Notes: generated from the letters alone by a model not told the origin. Counted from the stretch's first letter, positions 30,960 through 40,480 are shown. The stretch is DNA of 64,000 nucleotides from SCGC-AG-212-J23 sp035649175 (GCA_035649175.1 DASRKB010000102.1:1-64000), one strand, 5' to 3'. Numbers and translations are program-made.

Positions 30960-32628
30960 GCGCCTTCTCGCGGATCGCGGAAAGCGTCGTCGTCGGTGTG
31001 ATGGCGTCCGGATCGATCCTGAGCTCGATCAGCGCCGGCTTGGCGCTCGCCCGCGCCCGCTCGAACGCCGCTGCGAAGTCCTCCGTGCGCTCCACCGTCT
31101 CACCGTGCCCGCCGAAGGCGCGCGCGTACGCGACGAAGTCGGGGTTCCTGAGGCTGGTGCCGTAGACCCGTCCGGGGTATTCGCGTTCCTGGTGCATCCG
31201 GATGGTGCCGTACAGGCCGTTGTTCACGACGAGCGCAACAAAGGCCGCGCCGTATTGCACCGCCGTGGCAAGCTCCTGGCCGTTCATCAGGAAGTCGCCG
31301 TCGCCGCATACCGCGAGCACGGGGCGCTCTGGATGCGCGAGCTTGGCCGCCACCGCCGCCGGGAATCCGTAACCCATCGAGCCGTTGCCGGGCCCGAGCT
31401 GCGTGCGAAAGCCCTTATAGCGGAAATGCCGGTGCAGCCACCCGGCGAAGTTGCCCGCGCCGCCGGCAACGATGGTGTTCTCGGGGAGGTTATCCGAGAG
31501 CCAGCGAATGATCTCGCCGTAGTGCAGCTTCCCCGGCATCGGCTGGGGCTTCGTCCAGTCCAGGTAGTTTTCCCGGAGCATCCGCGTTTGCGTCTCCCAG
31601 GAGGGATTCTTGTTCAGGATGACGCCCTCGAGCGCGCGCACGAACTGCGGATAGCCTGAATTGATGGCGAGCGCGGGACGGTACACGCTGCCGAGCTCCT
31701 CGGCGCCCGCGTGGACGTGCACGAGCGCCTGACTGGGCACGGGCGAGTCGACCAGCGTGTATGCGCTCGTCGTCATCTCGCCAAGACGCGCACCGATGAC
31801 GAGCAGCACGTCGGCTTCGCGCACGCCCTGCGCGAGCTTGGGGTTGATGCCGATGCCCACGTCACCGGCATAGCACGGGCTGCGGTTGTCAAAGAGGTCC
31901 TGGCAGCGAAACGCCGTGCCAACGGGCAGCGCGGCGCCCTCGACCCACCGCTGCAGCCTGCGGGTCGCCTCGCCGTCCCAGCCGCCACCGCCCAGCAGCA
32001 CGAAGGGTCTCTCGGACTTTTCCAGAAGAGTCTGGAGCTCGTGAATGTCCGAAGGGGCGGGCGCCGGCCTGACGCGATGCGCTTTGGGCACGTCGGCCAC
32101 CGCCGCCTCGGCGAAGAGTGTGTCTTCCGGAAGGGCGAGGACCACCGGCCCCGGGCGGCCGGCCATCGCCGTGTGGAAGGCGCGGCTCACGTATTCAGGG
32201 ATGCGCTCGACGCGGTCGATCTGCGCGACCCACTTCGCCATCCGACCGTACATGCGGCGGTAGTCGATCTCCTGGAAAGCCTCGCGGTCGGCGAACTCGT
32301 TGGGCACTTGCCCGATGAAGACCACCATCGGCGTGGAGTCCTGGAAGGCGGTGTGCACGCCGATGGCGCCATTGGTGGCCCCCGGCCCCCGCGTAACGAA
32401 AAGCACGCCGGGCTCGCCGGTCAGCTTGCCGCTCGCTTCCGCCATGTAGGAGGCGCCGCCCTCCTGGCGGCACACGATGAACCGCATCGCGTCCTGCACT
32501 TCGTGCAGCCCGTCGAGCACCGGCAGGTAGCTCTCACCCGGGACGCCGAACGCAACCTTCACGCCCTGGGCGAGGAGCGCGTCGACGAGGATCTTCCCGC
32601 CGTGGCGGGTCTTCAGGTCGCTCCTCAT
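30943..32628 (-). CDS. Thiamine diphosphate-dependent enzyme, acetolactate synthase-like
   Basis: A 561-residue three-domain ThDP enzyme. The catalytic Glu is E56 in CRQEGGASYMAEA, and the ThDP-Mg motif is GDGDFLMNGQELAT to VVNNG. The length and layout match acetolactate synthase large subunits and related decarboxylases (glyoxylate carboligase, benzoylformate decarboxylase), but no small regulatory subunit gene is nearby, so a catabolic 2-keto acid decarboxylase or ligase is more likely than biosynthetic IlvB. The ATG at 32628 overlaps the upstream hydrolase stop (ATGA); an upstream extension in frame was rejected. Confidence 0.85.
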   Translation of the reverse strand: MRSDLKTRHGGKILVDALLAQGVKVAFGVPGESYLPVLDGLHEVQDAMRFIVCRQEGGASYMAEASGKLTGEPGVLFVTRGPGATNGAIGVHTAFQDSTPMVVFIGQVPNEFADREAFQEIDYRRMYGRMAKWVAQIDRVERIPEYVSRAFHTAMAGRPGPVVLALPEDTLFAEAAVADVPKAHRVRPAPAPSDIHELQTLLEKSERPFVLLGGGGWDGEATRRLQRWVEGAALPVGTAFRCQDLFDNRSPCYAGDVGIGINPKLAQGVREADVLLVIGARLGEMTTSAYTLVDSPVPSQALVHVHAGAEELGSVYRPALAINSGYPQFVRALEGVILNKNPSWETQTRMLRENYLDWTKPQPMPGKLHYGEIIRWLSDNLPENTIVAGGAGNFAGWLHRHFRYKGFRTQLGPGNGSMGYGFPAAVAAKLAHPERPVLAVCGDGDFLMNGQELATAVQYGAAFVALVVNNGLYGTIRMHQEREYPGRVYGTSLRNPDFVAYARAFGGHGETVERTEDFAAAFERARASAKPALIELRIDPDAITPTTTLSAIREKALKSRR

Positions 32629-33548
32629 GTCTCGACCTGAGCGAATGCGTCCCGCAGCCGGGCGCAGCACTCCGCCACGGCGGCATTCGCGGTATCGACG
32701 ACGCCGCCGAAAAGGATGAAGCCATGCACCATGTCGGAATACTCGCGGTAATCGACCCGTACGCCCGCGCTCATGAGCTTGTCGGCGTACGCATGGCCTT
32801 CGTCGAGGAGCGGGTCGAGACCTGCGGTGACGATATAGGCGGGCGCGACGCCGCGGTGGTCCGCGGCGAGCAGGGGCGAGGCGCGCCAGTCGGTCCAGTG
32901 CGCTCGGTCTGGCAAATAGGCGCCCCGGAAGAAGTCGATCGCCTCGCGCGTCAGCAGATAGCCCTCGCCATTGCGCCTGTGCGAATCGAACTCGCAGCGC
33001 TGATCGGTGGCGGGATAGATGAGGAGCTGGTAGGCGAGGTCGTGCTTCCTGAGCTCGAGCGCCACCACGGCGGCGAGGTTGCCGCCGGCGCTGTCGCCGC
33101 CCACCGCGATGCGCTTGGGATCGATCTTCAAGAGGCCGGGATTGGAGGCGACGTAGCGGGTCGCCACGAGGGCGTCCTCCACCGCCGCCGGGAACGGATT
33201 CTCCGGCGCGAGCCGGTAGTCCACCGAAAACACCGCGCAGCTCGCCCCGGCGGCGAGCTGGCGGCACAGCACGTCGTGCGTGTCCAGGTCGCCGATGGTC
33301 CAGCCGCCGCCGTGGAAGAAGACCAGGGCGGGCAGCACATCGCCTGAGGGCCGGTACACGCGCACGGCGATCCGATTGTCGATAACCAGTAGCTTCACGT
33401 CGGCCAGCGCGGGGGCCTGAGGCGCCAAGGCCGCGCGCGTGTCGTGATAGATGCGCCGCGCCACGAAGGCCGGCACCGTGTGATACGGCGGCAGCGGCGA
33501 GCGCGCCACGCGCTCGAGAAGGGCCTTCACTTGCGGATGGATTGTCAT
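32625..33548 (-). CDS. Alpha/beta hydrolase of the hormone-sensitive lipase family
   Basis: A 307-residue esterase. The HSL-family oxyanion motif FFHGGGWTIGDLDTHD and nucleophile elbow GDSAGGNLAAVV are clear; the acid and His are in VTAGLDPLLDEG and DMVHGFILF. Such enzymes cleave short-chain esters. It is translationally coupled to the ThDP enzyme behind it (ATGA), suggesting that the two act on one pathway, perhaps ester hydrolysis before 2-keto acid conversion; the substrate is unknown. Confidence 0.9.
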   Translation of the reverse strand: MTIHPQVKALLERVARSPLPPYHTVPAFVARRIYHDTRAALAPQAPALADVKLLVIDNRIAVRVYRPSGDVLPALVFFHGGGWTIGDLDTHDVLCRQLAAGASCAVFSVDYRLAPENPFPAAVEDALVATRYVASNPGLLKIDPKRIAVGGDSAGGNLAAVVALELRKHDLAYQLLIYPATDQRCEFDSHRRNGEGYLLTREAIDFFRGAYLPDRAHWTDWRASPLLAADHRGVAPAYIVTAGLDPLLDEGHAYADKLMSAGVRVDYREYSDMVHGFILFGGVVDTANAAVAECCARLRDAFAQVET

Positions 33549-33575
33549 GTGGGCGGCCGACGGAAGGTCCGTTCG

Positions 33576-33583
33576 ATTATAGT
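33576..33583. promoter_or_regulatory. Symmetric -10 element between the HSL esterase and CoA-binding genes
   Basis: The minus strand has a perfect TATAAT (33581-33576), 27 nt from the esterase ATG. The plus strand has TATAGT (33578-33583), only 9 nt before the ATG of the CoA-binding protein, with no ribosome-binding site. Confidence 0.45.
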
Positions 33584-33592
33584 ATCCGGGCG

Positions 33593-34063
33593 ATGGACGA
33601 CATCAACACGCTGCGGCGCATTCTCGGGGAGAACCGCGTCATTGCGGTCGTCGGGCTCTCGGCGGACTGGTATCGGCCGAGCTATTTCGCCGCCAAGTAC
33701 ATGCAGGAGCACGGCTACCGCATCATCCCGGTCAATCCCAAGTACGCGGAGATTCTGGGCGAGAAGTGCTATCGCTCCCTGCGCGACGTTCCGGAGAAGG
33801 TTCAGCTCGTCGACGTGTTCCGCAAGACGCAGGATGTACCGCCGATCGCGGAGGACGCGATCGCGATCGGCGCGAGGGTGCTCTGGCAGCAGCTCGGAGT
33901 GAAGAGCGAGGCGGCGGCGGCCCGGGCGCGCGCCGCCGGTCTGGAAACGGTCATGGATCGGTGCGTGAAGATCGAGCACGGCCGGCTGTTCGGGGGACTC
34001 AACTGGGTGGGGGTCAACACCCGCGTCATCTCGGCGAAACGACCCCGCTGGCTCGCTTACTGA
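33593..34063 (+). CDS. CoA-binding domain protein (YccU-like)
   Basis: A 156-residue single-domain Rossmann protein of the CoA-binding family, similar to E. coli YccU. Typical segments are VIAVVGLSADWYRPSYFAA, GYRIIPVNPKY and VDVFRKTQDVPPIAEDAI, with MDRCVKIEHGRLFG near the C-terminus. It probably binds CoA or an acyl-CoA; no catalytic activity is known. The ATG at 33593 is 9 nt after a -10-like box, so its mRNA may be leaderless. It is followed 3 nt later by an AraC-type regulator and then metY. Confidence 0.88.
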   Translation: MDDINTLRRILGENRVIAVVGLSADWYRPSYFAAKYMQEHGYRIIPVNPKYAEILGEKCYRSLRDVPEKVQLVDVFRKTQDVPPIAEDAIAIGARVLWQQLGVKSEAAAARARAAGLETVMDRCVKIEHGRLFGGLNWVGVNTRVISAKRPRWLAY

Positions 34064-34066
34064 GGT

Positions 34067-34891
34067 ATGCTTTCCGTCATGGGGAGGACAGTCCGGCTGT
34101 TCGAGGGGCGGTTCGGGCGCCTGGTGCTTATCGAGCTCGGCGCTCATGAGTCGGTCCAGGCCCAGAACGATCCGGCGATCGTGCTGCAGCAGGGCGACGC
34201 GGAGGTCGTGTTCCTCAACCCGGGAGAGCTTTACATTGCCCTCGACACTCGCCGCGTCGTGGTGTTCCACGCGGCCGGATCCTGGCTGGGCGAGAGCTTC
34301 CCGGCGGTCTTCGGACAGGAGGATCGCCGCCCCTTTCCCCAGAGCCGCGAAACAATCACGCCGCGCATCCGCCAGCTCGCCGAAACGCTCGCCATCGAGG
34401 TGCTGAACGACCGGTTCCTCTCGCCCGAGCGCCTCGAGTTCATCTTGCAGGAGCTCCTGCTCTCGATCGTCGAGACCTACCTCGCGCCGCGCAAGGCCTC
34501 CACGCTCTGGGAGGGATCGCGCTTTGAGGACACGCGCATCCGCGAGGCGATCGCGCTGCTGCGCGCGCATCCGAACAAGGACCTCAACATGAACGACCTC
34601 GCCAGCAAGGTCGGCCTGTCGCGCTCGCGCTTCTACGATCTTTTCCAGATCTGCACCGGCTTTTCGCCGCGGGCCTATCTCGACATGCTGTGCGTCCAGA
34701 CCGCGATCTCGCGCCTGTCCTCCACGCGGCAGACGATCGCCGACGTGGCGGCCGAGCTTGGTTTCTCCGCGCAGAGCAACTTCACGCGCTTCTTCCTGAA
34801 CCAGGTGGGGGTGCCGCCGTCCAAGTACCGCCGCGCTGCGGCGGGCGAGCAGGCCGACGAGCCGGAGAGCGATCCGGGCGACCGCGACTAG
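34067..34891 (+). CDS. AraC family transcriptional regulator
   Basis: A 274-residue regulator. The C-terminal AraC DNA-binding domain (about residues 165-262) contains both helix-turn-helix units: LNMNDLASKVGLSRSRFYDL and TIADVAAELGFSAQSNFTRF. The N-terminal part (VRLFEGRFGRLVLIELGAHE) resembles a cupin-like sensor domain. A start at the next ATG (34079) is also possible. It lies directly before metY (3-nt gap), so it may control the methionine and sulfur genes or the adjacent dehydrogenase; the ligand is unknown. Confidence 0.85.
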   Translation: MLSVMGRTVRLFEGRFGRLVLIELGAHESVQAQNDPAIVLQQGDAEVVFLNPGELYIALDTRRVVVFHAAGSWLGESFPAVFGQEDRRPFPQSRETITPRIRQLAETLAIEVLNDRFLSPERLEFILQELLLSIVETYLAPRKASTLWEGSRFEDTRIREAIALLRAHPNKDLNMNDLASKVGLSRSRFYDLFQICTGFSPRAYLDMLCVQTAISRLSSTRQTIADVAAELGFSAQSNFTRFFLNQVGVPPSKYRRAAAGEQADEPESDPGDRD

Positions 34892-34894
34892 TCG

Positions 34895-36199
34895 ATGGCC
34901 GACCGAAAGTTCGGCATTGAGACGCTCTGCCTGCATGCGGGGCAGATCCCCGATGCTGCCACCGGCGCCCGCGCGGCGCCGATCTACCAGACGACCTCGT
35001 TCGTGTTCGACTCCGCGGAGCACGCGGCGAGCCTGTTCAACCTCCAGACCTTCGGCAACGTCTACTCGCGCATCTCGAACCCCACCGTGGCGGTGCTCGA
35101 GGAGCGCATGGCGGCCGTGGAGGGCGGCCGCTCGGCGCTCGCTACTGCGACCGGGCAGGCCGCGGAAGCGACCGCCATCCTGACGCTGTGCAGCGCCGGC
35201 GATCACATCGTCTCGGCCTCGACGCTTTACGGCGGCACGCATACCCTGCTGCACGTTAATCTGCGCAAGCTCGGCATCGAGACGACCTTTGTCCATCCTG
35301 ACAATCCGGAGGACCTGCGAAAGGCCATCCGGCCGAATACCAAGCTCGTGTTCGCCGAGACGCTCGGGAATCCACTCATCAATGTGATCGACATCGAAGC
35401 GCTGGCGAAGATCGCCCACGACGCGCAGATTCCGCTCGTCCTCGACAACACGGTGCCCTCGCCTTACCTCTGCCGCCCGATCGAGTGGGGTGCGGACATC
35501 GTGGTGCACTCCGCGACCAAGTACATCGGCGGCCACGGCACCACGATGGGCGGGGTGATCGTCGAGGCGGGGAAGTTCGACTGGGGCAACGGCAAGTTCC
35601 CCGAGTTCACCTCGCCCTCCCCGGGCTACCACGGCGTCATCTTCCACGAGACCTTCGGCGACTTCGGCTACACCATGAAGGCGCGCATGGAGATCATGCG
35701 CACCTTCGGCCCTGCGCTCTCGCCCATGAACGCTTGGCTGCTGCTGCAGGGCCTCGAGTCCCTGCATGTGCGCATGGAGCGCCATTGCGCCAATGCGCTC
35801 GCGGTCGCGAAGTTCCTCAAGGACCATCCGCGCGTCGCATGGGTAAACTACCCCGGGCTGCCCGACAGCAGATACTTTTCCTTGTCCCAGAAGTATTTTC
35901 CGAAAGGCGCGTCGGGCTTGCTGAACTTCGGCATCAAGGGAGAAACTCCACGGGCGGCGGCTCAGGCCGGCGAGCGGTTCATCGAGGCAGCGCAGTTCAT
36001 GAGCCACCTGGCGAACATCGGCGACGCCAAGACCCTCGTCATCCATCCCGCCTCGACCACGCACCGGCAGATGAGCGAGGCCGACCAGCTCAAGGCCGGG
36101 GTGACGCCCGACATGATCCGCGTCTCGGTCGGCATCGAGACCCTCGACGACATCCTTTGGGACATCGACCAAGCACTGAACGAGGCGGGGAAAGCATGA
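34895..36199 (+). CDS. metY: O-acetylhomoserine sulfhydrylase
   Basis: A 434-residue PLP enzyme of the Cys/Met metabolism family. The PLP-binding Lys is K209 in SATKYIGGHG; FGIETLCLHAGQIPDAATGA at the N-terminus and the 430-residue length match MetY (O-acetylhomoserine aminocarboxypropyltransferase) rather than the shorter MetB or MetZ. It makes homocysteine from O-acetylhomoserine and sulfide. It is coupled by ATGA overlap to the alcohol dehydrogenase gene that follows. Confidence 0.93.
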   Translation: MADRKFGIETLCLHAGQIPDAATGARAAPIYQTTSFVFDSAEHAASLFNLQTFGNVYSRISNPTVAVLEERMAAVEGGRSALATATGQAAEATAILTLCSAGDHIVSASTLYGGTHTLLHVNLRKLGIETTFVHPDNPEDLRKAIRPNTKLVFAETLGNPLINVIDIEALAKIAHDAQIPLVLDNTVPSPYLCRPIEWGADIVVHSATKYIGGHGTTMGGVIVEAGKFDWGNGKFPEFTSPSPGYHGVIFHETFGDFGYTMKARMEIMRTFGPALSPMNAWLLLQGLESLHVRMERHCANALAVAKFLKDHPRVAWVNYPGLPDSRYFSLSQKYFPKGASGLLNFGIKGETPRAAAQAGERFIEAAQFMSHLANIGDAKTLVIHPASTTHRQMSEADQLKAGVTPDMIRVSVGIETLDDILWDIDQALNEAGKA

Positions 36200-37251
36200 T
36201 CAGCTATCAGGTCGTCGAGCATGGCAAGCCGCTGCAGAAGGTGGTCTTGGAGAAGCCGAAACCGAAGGGCACGGAGGTGCTGGTGCGCGTCACGCGCTCC
36301 GGCGTTTGCCACTCGGATCTGCACATCTGGGAGGGGTTCTTCGACTGGGGCGGCGGCAAGCGCTTTTACGTAAAGGAGCGCGGCTGCGTGCCGCCCTTCA
36401 CGCTGGGACACGAGCCCTTCGGCGTCGTCGAGGCGGTAGGTCCCCGCGCGAAGGGAGTGCGGGTCGGCCAGAAACGCATCATCTATCCCTGGATCGGCTG
36501 CGGCAAGTGCACCGTGTGCAAGGCCGGCCAGGACAACTACTGCGTCTCGGGGTCGCGCTACCTCGGCGTCAACGTCGCCGGCGCGTACTCGACCCATGTG
36601 CTCGTGCCGGATGCGAAGTACCTGGTAGACGCCGCGGGCGTCGAGGAGTCCTTCGCGGCCACGCTCGCCTGCTCTGCGCTCACCGCCTACAGCGCGGCCT
36701 CGAAGCTGCCGACGCTCGGCGCGAAGGACCGCGTGGCGGTGATCGGGTGCGGCGGCGTGGGGCTTTCGGGCGTCTCCGTGCTGCGGGCACGAGGCGCCAA
36801 GCGCATCATCGCCTGCGACATCGATCCCGCAAAGCTCGCGGTTGCGGCGAAGCTCGGGGCGCATGACACGGTGAATACGCGCGCGCCGGATGCAGCAGCG
36901 CGCCTGAGCGGGATTGCCGGGGTCATCGACTTCGTGGGTGCCCCCGCCACTGCCGCGCTCGGGCTGGGCGCTCTGCGCAAAGGCGGACGCTACGTCCTGG
37001 TTGGCCTCTACGGCGGCGAGCTCGTCCATCCACTGCCGCCGTTCGCGCAACGCGCCATCGGCATCGTCGGCTCGTATGTCGGCAATCTCCAGGAACTGAA
37101 GGAAGTGGTAGGGCTCGCGAAGCGCAAGAAGCTCAAGCCCCAGCCGATCGAGACGCGCGCCGCCGAGCGCGCCAACGCAGCGCTCGAGGACTTGAAGGCC
37201 GGGCGCGTCTTCGGTCGCGTGGTGCTCGACTTCGAGAGCCTCGCCGCTTGA
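36196..37251 (+). CDS. Zinc-dependent alcohol dehydrogenase (MDR superfamily)
   Basis: A 351-residue medium-chain dehydrogenase. Catalytic zinc ligands include C38 in SGVCHSDLH and the His-Glu of LGHEPFG; the structural zinc site is C102, C105, C108 and C116 (CGKCTVCKAGQDNYC). The NAD(P) Rossmann motif is VIGCGGVGLSGVSVL. It oxidises a primary alcohol or similar substrate, which is unknown. Its ATG overlaps the metY stop (ATGA). It is followed by a small gap and the convergent caspase-derived fragment. Confidence 0.9.
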   Translation: MISYQVVEHGKPLQKVVLEKPKPKGTEVLVRVTRSGVCHSDLHIWEGFFDWGGGKRFYVKERGCVPPFTLGHEPFGVVEAVGPRAKGVRVGQKRIIYPWIGCGKCTVCKAGQDNYCVSGSRYLGVNVAGAYSTHVLVPDAKYLVDAAGVEESFAATLACSALTAYSAASKLPTLGAKDRVAVIGCGGVGLSGVSVLRARGAKRIIACDIDPAKLAVAAKLGAHDTVNTRAPDAAARLSGIAGVIDFVGAPATAALGLGALRKGGRYVLVGLYGGELVHPLPPFAQRAIGIVGSYVGNLQELKEVVGLAKRKKLKPQPIETRAAERANAALEDLKAGRVFGRVVLDFESLAA

Positions 37252-37266
37252 GCGACGCCCCGCCCG

Positions 37267-37308
37267 CTAGTTGAGCTTGTAGGATACGAGCTCGAGATCG
37301 TAGTCCGG
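37267..37308 (-). repeat. Left copy of a perfect 42-bp direct repeat
   Basis: Identical base for base to 40481-40522, in the same orientation. It encodes the final 13 codons plus stop of the caspase-like C-terminus. The match ends sharply; flanking bases on both sides differ. With its partner it brackets about 3.2 kb that holds the cyclase and FecR-like genes. Confidence 0.95.
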
Positions 37309-37470
37309 ACCCCAGGGGTTGCCGCTCAGGGTGCGCAGGCTGGACTTGAACAGGCGCTTGGGCGAGTCGGCGTACCAAAACCTGCCGCGGCGCTGAGTAT
37401 GGAATCCGCCCCGCGAGGCGGTCAGCTGGACATCGATGTCGTCCCAGCGCATGCCGGGCTTCGTGGCCAT
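37267..37470 (-). pseudogene. Truncated caspase-family C-terminal fragment
   Basis: A 67-codon frame whose product resembles the C-terminus of the caspase-like protein at 40481-42148: RFWYADSPKRLFKSSLRT against TFWYAEAAKRLVKSTMRT, and an identical last 13 residues, PDYDLELVSYKLN. The caspase domain, signal peptide and most of the C-terminal domain are missing, so it is a remnant or a partial duplicate. Its last 42 nt are identical in DNA to the end of the full gene, while the preceding part has diverged. It could still be a tiny expressed protein, but nothing supports that. Confidence 0.8.
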
Positions 37471-37699
37471 GATCCCTTCTCACGAGGGCGGGTACGCCAC
37501 TTCCGTCAGCGGCAGTTCTTCTGGTCTTCTGGTCGCGCCCCCTTGCTCACATGATATGAGGATATTTTCCGCGTGCCTATTCGGTTCCGGATGCGAAAGC
37601 AGGCGCAGCGGCTTCTAGTGGGTACCCTATACCAACGGTGCACAGGGGGCGGGGTGGTACTCTCGCGTCGACCGGGTCGGCGTCGTCCAGGGGGATAGC

Positions 37700-39463
37700 G
37701 TGCAGACAAGAACGAAGATCGCAGCCGTAATAATCATTGCGGCAGCCACGGTCTTTTTCGAAACTGTCGATCTTTCTGCATCGCCGCAGTACCGTCTCCT
37801 CGATGCACAGTTCGCCTTGCTGAGAACCTGGGTTCCACGCCCCGCAGCGCGGGAAGTGGTGATAGTCGGCATTGATGAGGAGACCACACGCAGCATCGCC
37901 GAGCCGATTACGCTCTGGCATAGCCACCTCGCCAAGTTCTTCTTCGCCATGGCACAGGCAAGGCCTGCGGTCGTGGGCGTGGACATCGTCCTGCCAGACC
38001 GCAGCTTCGACGCAGTCGTGCCAGGCATTGACAAGGTGCTGCTTGCAGGATTGCTCGAGGCGCGACGCAGCCATCCGGTGGTGCTTGGTCTCACCGTCGA
38101 CTTCTCAGGAAATCGACGCCCTATACATGCGCCGTTTCTGGCGGTAGCGGGACCGGCCGGGGCCGGGTACGTACTCATGCCGGTCGACCACGACGGACAC
38201 GTCAGGCGCTTCGATGAAAGGCTAGGCGCGAACCGCGAACGAGTACCGACATTGGCAGGGCAGATGGCGCGGCATCTGCAAGTGGAGCCAGGGGCGGGCC
38301 TCATTGATTTTTGGCGCGGCTCGCCCTTCGATTACATTCCGTTTCACCAGCTCGCGCAATGGTCCGATAGCGGAGACCACCGCGCGCTCCAGCAGGCATT
38401 TCGCGACAAGCCGGTGCTGCTCGGAACCGTATGGAGGTACGAGGATCGAACGCGCGTCCCCACCAAGCTTGCCGCATGGGACAGCGCGGCGCTCGATGTG
38501 CCTGGCGTGGTCCTTCATGCCCAGGCGTTACGCACGATCCTCGGCAACGGTCTGGTGCGGGACGTTCCGCACGGCGTCACCCTCGCGTTGACCGCGGCAA
38601 GCGCGCTGCTTTGGCTTGTCTCAGCCAGCACGTTGGCCGTTCTCGCGGTCTTCATCGTCATGTCAGCGATGCTTCTCGCGGTTTCGACCTGGCTCCTCGC
38701 CAATGGATGGTTCCTGCCGACCGCGGCCCCCGCTCTCGGCGCTGCGCTCGCCCTCGCCGGACGCAATGTCGCGGACACGCTGCAGAAGCTGCGCGAGCGG
38801 CGGCGGCTCCGCAGTTCATTCTCGGGCTATGTCAGCCCGGCGGTCATGGAGGAGATCCTTGCCGGGCGCGTGCAGCCGGACCTCGGCGGCGAGAACCACT
38901 TCGTATGCATCATGTTCTCGGACATTCGCGGCTATACCACTCGCAGCGAACAGATGGCGCCGCAGCAGGTGATTCGCTTTCTCAACTGTTATTTCGAAGA
39001 GGTCGTGACACTCATCCATGCGCGGGGCGGGAGCGTCGTGAGCTTCATGGGAGACGGCATCATGGCGGTATTCGGTGCGCCGAAACAGCTCGAGAATCCC
39101 TGCCAGAGCGCATTCGACGCCGCGCGCGACATGCTTGAGCATGTTGCCGGACTGAACGAGCAGCTCGAGGCGAAAGCAGCGATAGAGATCGGCGTCGGAC
39201 TCCACGCCGGAGAGGCAGTGATTGGCCACGTCGGGTCTTCCGCCCGTCACGACTATACGGCCATTGGGGACGCAACCAACGTCGCCTCTCGCCTGGAAGG
39301 ACTTACCAAGGAAGCCGGCTATTGTATCGTCTTATCGAGAGCGGTAGTCGAGCAACTGCGGGAGCCTGCCGAACTCGAGTTCCTTGGACCCACGGCGATC
39401 AAGGGCCATACCCCTGTTGAAGTTTTCGGCTATAAGAGCATTAGGGCCCGCGCCGGCATTTGA
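37700..39463 (+). CDS. CHASE2-domain adenylate/guanylate cyclase
   Basis: A 587-residue inner-membrane signalling protein. An N-terminal helix (AAVIIIAAATVFFETVDL) leads to a periplasmic CHASE2 sensor (about residues 30-285: LDAQFALLRTWVPRPA to VVLHAQALRTILGN), then about three membrane helices (290-360) and a cytoplasmic class III cyclase (about 395-575). Metal-binding aspartates are in MFSDIRGYTT (near 407) and MGDGIMAVFG (near 452); the transition-state DYTAIGDATNVASRLE segment is intact, so it should be active. It likely makes cAMP from an external signal. The GTG start follows GGGGGA. Base composition is visibly less GC-rich than its neighbours. Confidence 0.92.
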   Translation: MQTRTKIAAVIIIAAATVFFETVDLSASPQYRLLDAQFALLRTWVPRPAAREVVIVGIDEETTRSIAEPITLWHSHLAKFFFAMAQARPAVVGVDIVLPDRSFDAVVPGIDKVLLAGLLEARRSHPVVLGLTVDFSGNRRPIHAPFLAVAGPAGAGYVLMPVDHDGHVRRFDERLGANRERVPTLAGQMARHLQVEPGAGLIDFWRGSPFDYIPFHQLAQWSDSGDHRALQQAFRDKPVLLGTVWRYEDRTRVPTKLAAWDSAALDVPGVVLHAQALRTILGNGLVRDVPHGVTLALTAASALLWLVSASTLAVLAVFIVMSAMLLAVSTWLLANGWFLPTAAPALGAALALAGRNVADTLQKLRERRRLRSSFSGYVSPAVMEEILAGRVQPDLGGENHFVCIMFSDIRGYTTRSEQMAPQQVIRFLNCYFEEVVTLIHARGGSVVSFMGDGIMAVFGAPKQLENPCQSAFDAARDMLEHVAGLNEQLEAKAAIEIGVGLHAGEAVIGHVGSSARHDYTAIGDATNVASRLEGLTKEAGYCIVLSRAVVEQLREPAELEFLGPTAIKGHTPVEVFGYKSIRARAGI

Positions 39464-39537
39464 TTTTCTGGCGCTACACTGGAGCGGCGCCCATGCTTGC
39501 GCCGTGCTGGTCTTCCACCAAATGGGGAGTGGAGGAA

Positions 39538-40392
39538 GTGACGCTGTCGCTGCCGCCCTTGTGCACCGTTCTGGTTTGGGCATTGACTGTGCTCGCGTTG
39601 CCCGCAATGGCGAGCAGTGTGGCGATCGTGACGGACCTTTCCGGCAAAGCGACCGCCGAAGGCATGAACGTCGCCATTCTTTTTGAGATACGGGAGGACG
39701 CCCGTGTTGAAGTAACCGACGGGACGCGAATGGTTGCGGTTTATTTCTCGTCTGGTGAGGAATACACCTTCACGGGTCCGGCACAGATCCACTTTCGCCC
39801 CGGTGAGCCGCAAGTATTGAGCGGCCCAAAAGCAGAGAAGCGCTCCAATCCGCTCGCCAGGAGCGGAAGAAACGTCGCGATCAAACCAATCGGCGTCGCC
39901 CAAGCGGGTTTCGTCATGCGCAGTTGGCGCAATACCGCGCGGGTCAAGCTGCTAAGTCCATCCGGCACCCTGACGCTCGAGCATAGCCCCGAATTCCGCT
40001 GGACCGAGGTAGAGTCGGCCCTGAGATACCACTTCGAGCTTACCGACGACACCGGGGAGCCCCTCTACGAAGCCAACGTGGCGGCATCCTCGCTGCGCTT
40101 GCCCGCTTCGTTGCGCTTGCGAGAAGGCGCGCGATACACCTGGCAAGTGTCGACGCGGTTGTCCAACGGACGGCGCTATGTAGGCGCCAGCGATTTCAGC
40201 GTCGCGTCACCCGAGCTTCGTTCGGAGGCGGAAGCTCTGCGGCCCGTTGCCACCGCACCGGTATCCGCGCAAGTCACATTCGCGTTGTGGCTGGAGCAGA
40301 TGGAATTGAAGGACGAAGCGCGCAAGTACTGGAAGGCAGTGGCGAGCGAGCGGCCGCGCGACGAGCGGCTGAAGACGCTCAGTGTGGATTAA
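39538..40392 (+). CDS. Exported FecR-like domain protein
   Basis: A roughly 284-residue exported protein. A signal peptide (LCTVLVWALTVLALPAMA) is followed by a FecR-like beta domain (ATAEGMNVAILFEIREDARV, MVAVYFSSGEEYTFTGPA) and then a fibronectin-type-III-like segment (SPEFRWTEVESALRYHFELT, YTWQVSTRLSNGRRYVGA). The GTG at 39538, preceded by GGAG, gives the most compact signal peptide; ATG 39493 and others upstream are possible, and the longest frame overlaps the cyclase stop. FecR-like proteins often accompany CHASE2 cyclases, suggesting that this one senses or transmits an envelope signal to the cyclase. That role is inferred. Confidence 0.7.
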   Translation: MTLSLPPLCTVLVWALTVLALPAMASSVAIVTDLSGKATAEGMNVAILFEIREDARVEVTDGTRMVAVYFSSGEEYTFTGPAQIHFRPGEPQVLSGPKAEKRSNPLARSGRNVAIKPIGVAQAGFVMRSWRNTARVKLLSPSGTLTLEHSPEFRWTEVESALRYHFELTDDTGEPLYEANVAASSLRLPASLRLREGARYTWQVSTRLSNGRRYVGASDFSVASPELRSEAEALRPVATAPVSAQVTFALWLEQMELKDEARKYWKAVASERPRDERLKTLSVD

Positions 40393-40480
40393 GGAGTTTC
40401 GGCCGTTGAACTGCAGAGGAAGATCGACGCGCCGGGCAGGATGATTTGAATCAGGCCCCCCTCGCACATAAGCGCGCGCT

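Noticed and set aside
37267..37470. Treating the 67-codon frame as an independent small gene
   Set aside because: It matches only the C-terminus of the neighbouring caspase-like protein and lacks its catalytic domain, so a gene fragment is simpler.
37309..40480. Calling the repeat-bracketed segment an integrative element
   Set aside because: No integrase or other mobility gene lies inside and one repeat is part of a diverged gene fragment, so the direct repeat alone is not enough.
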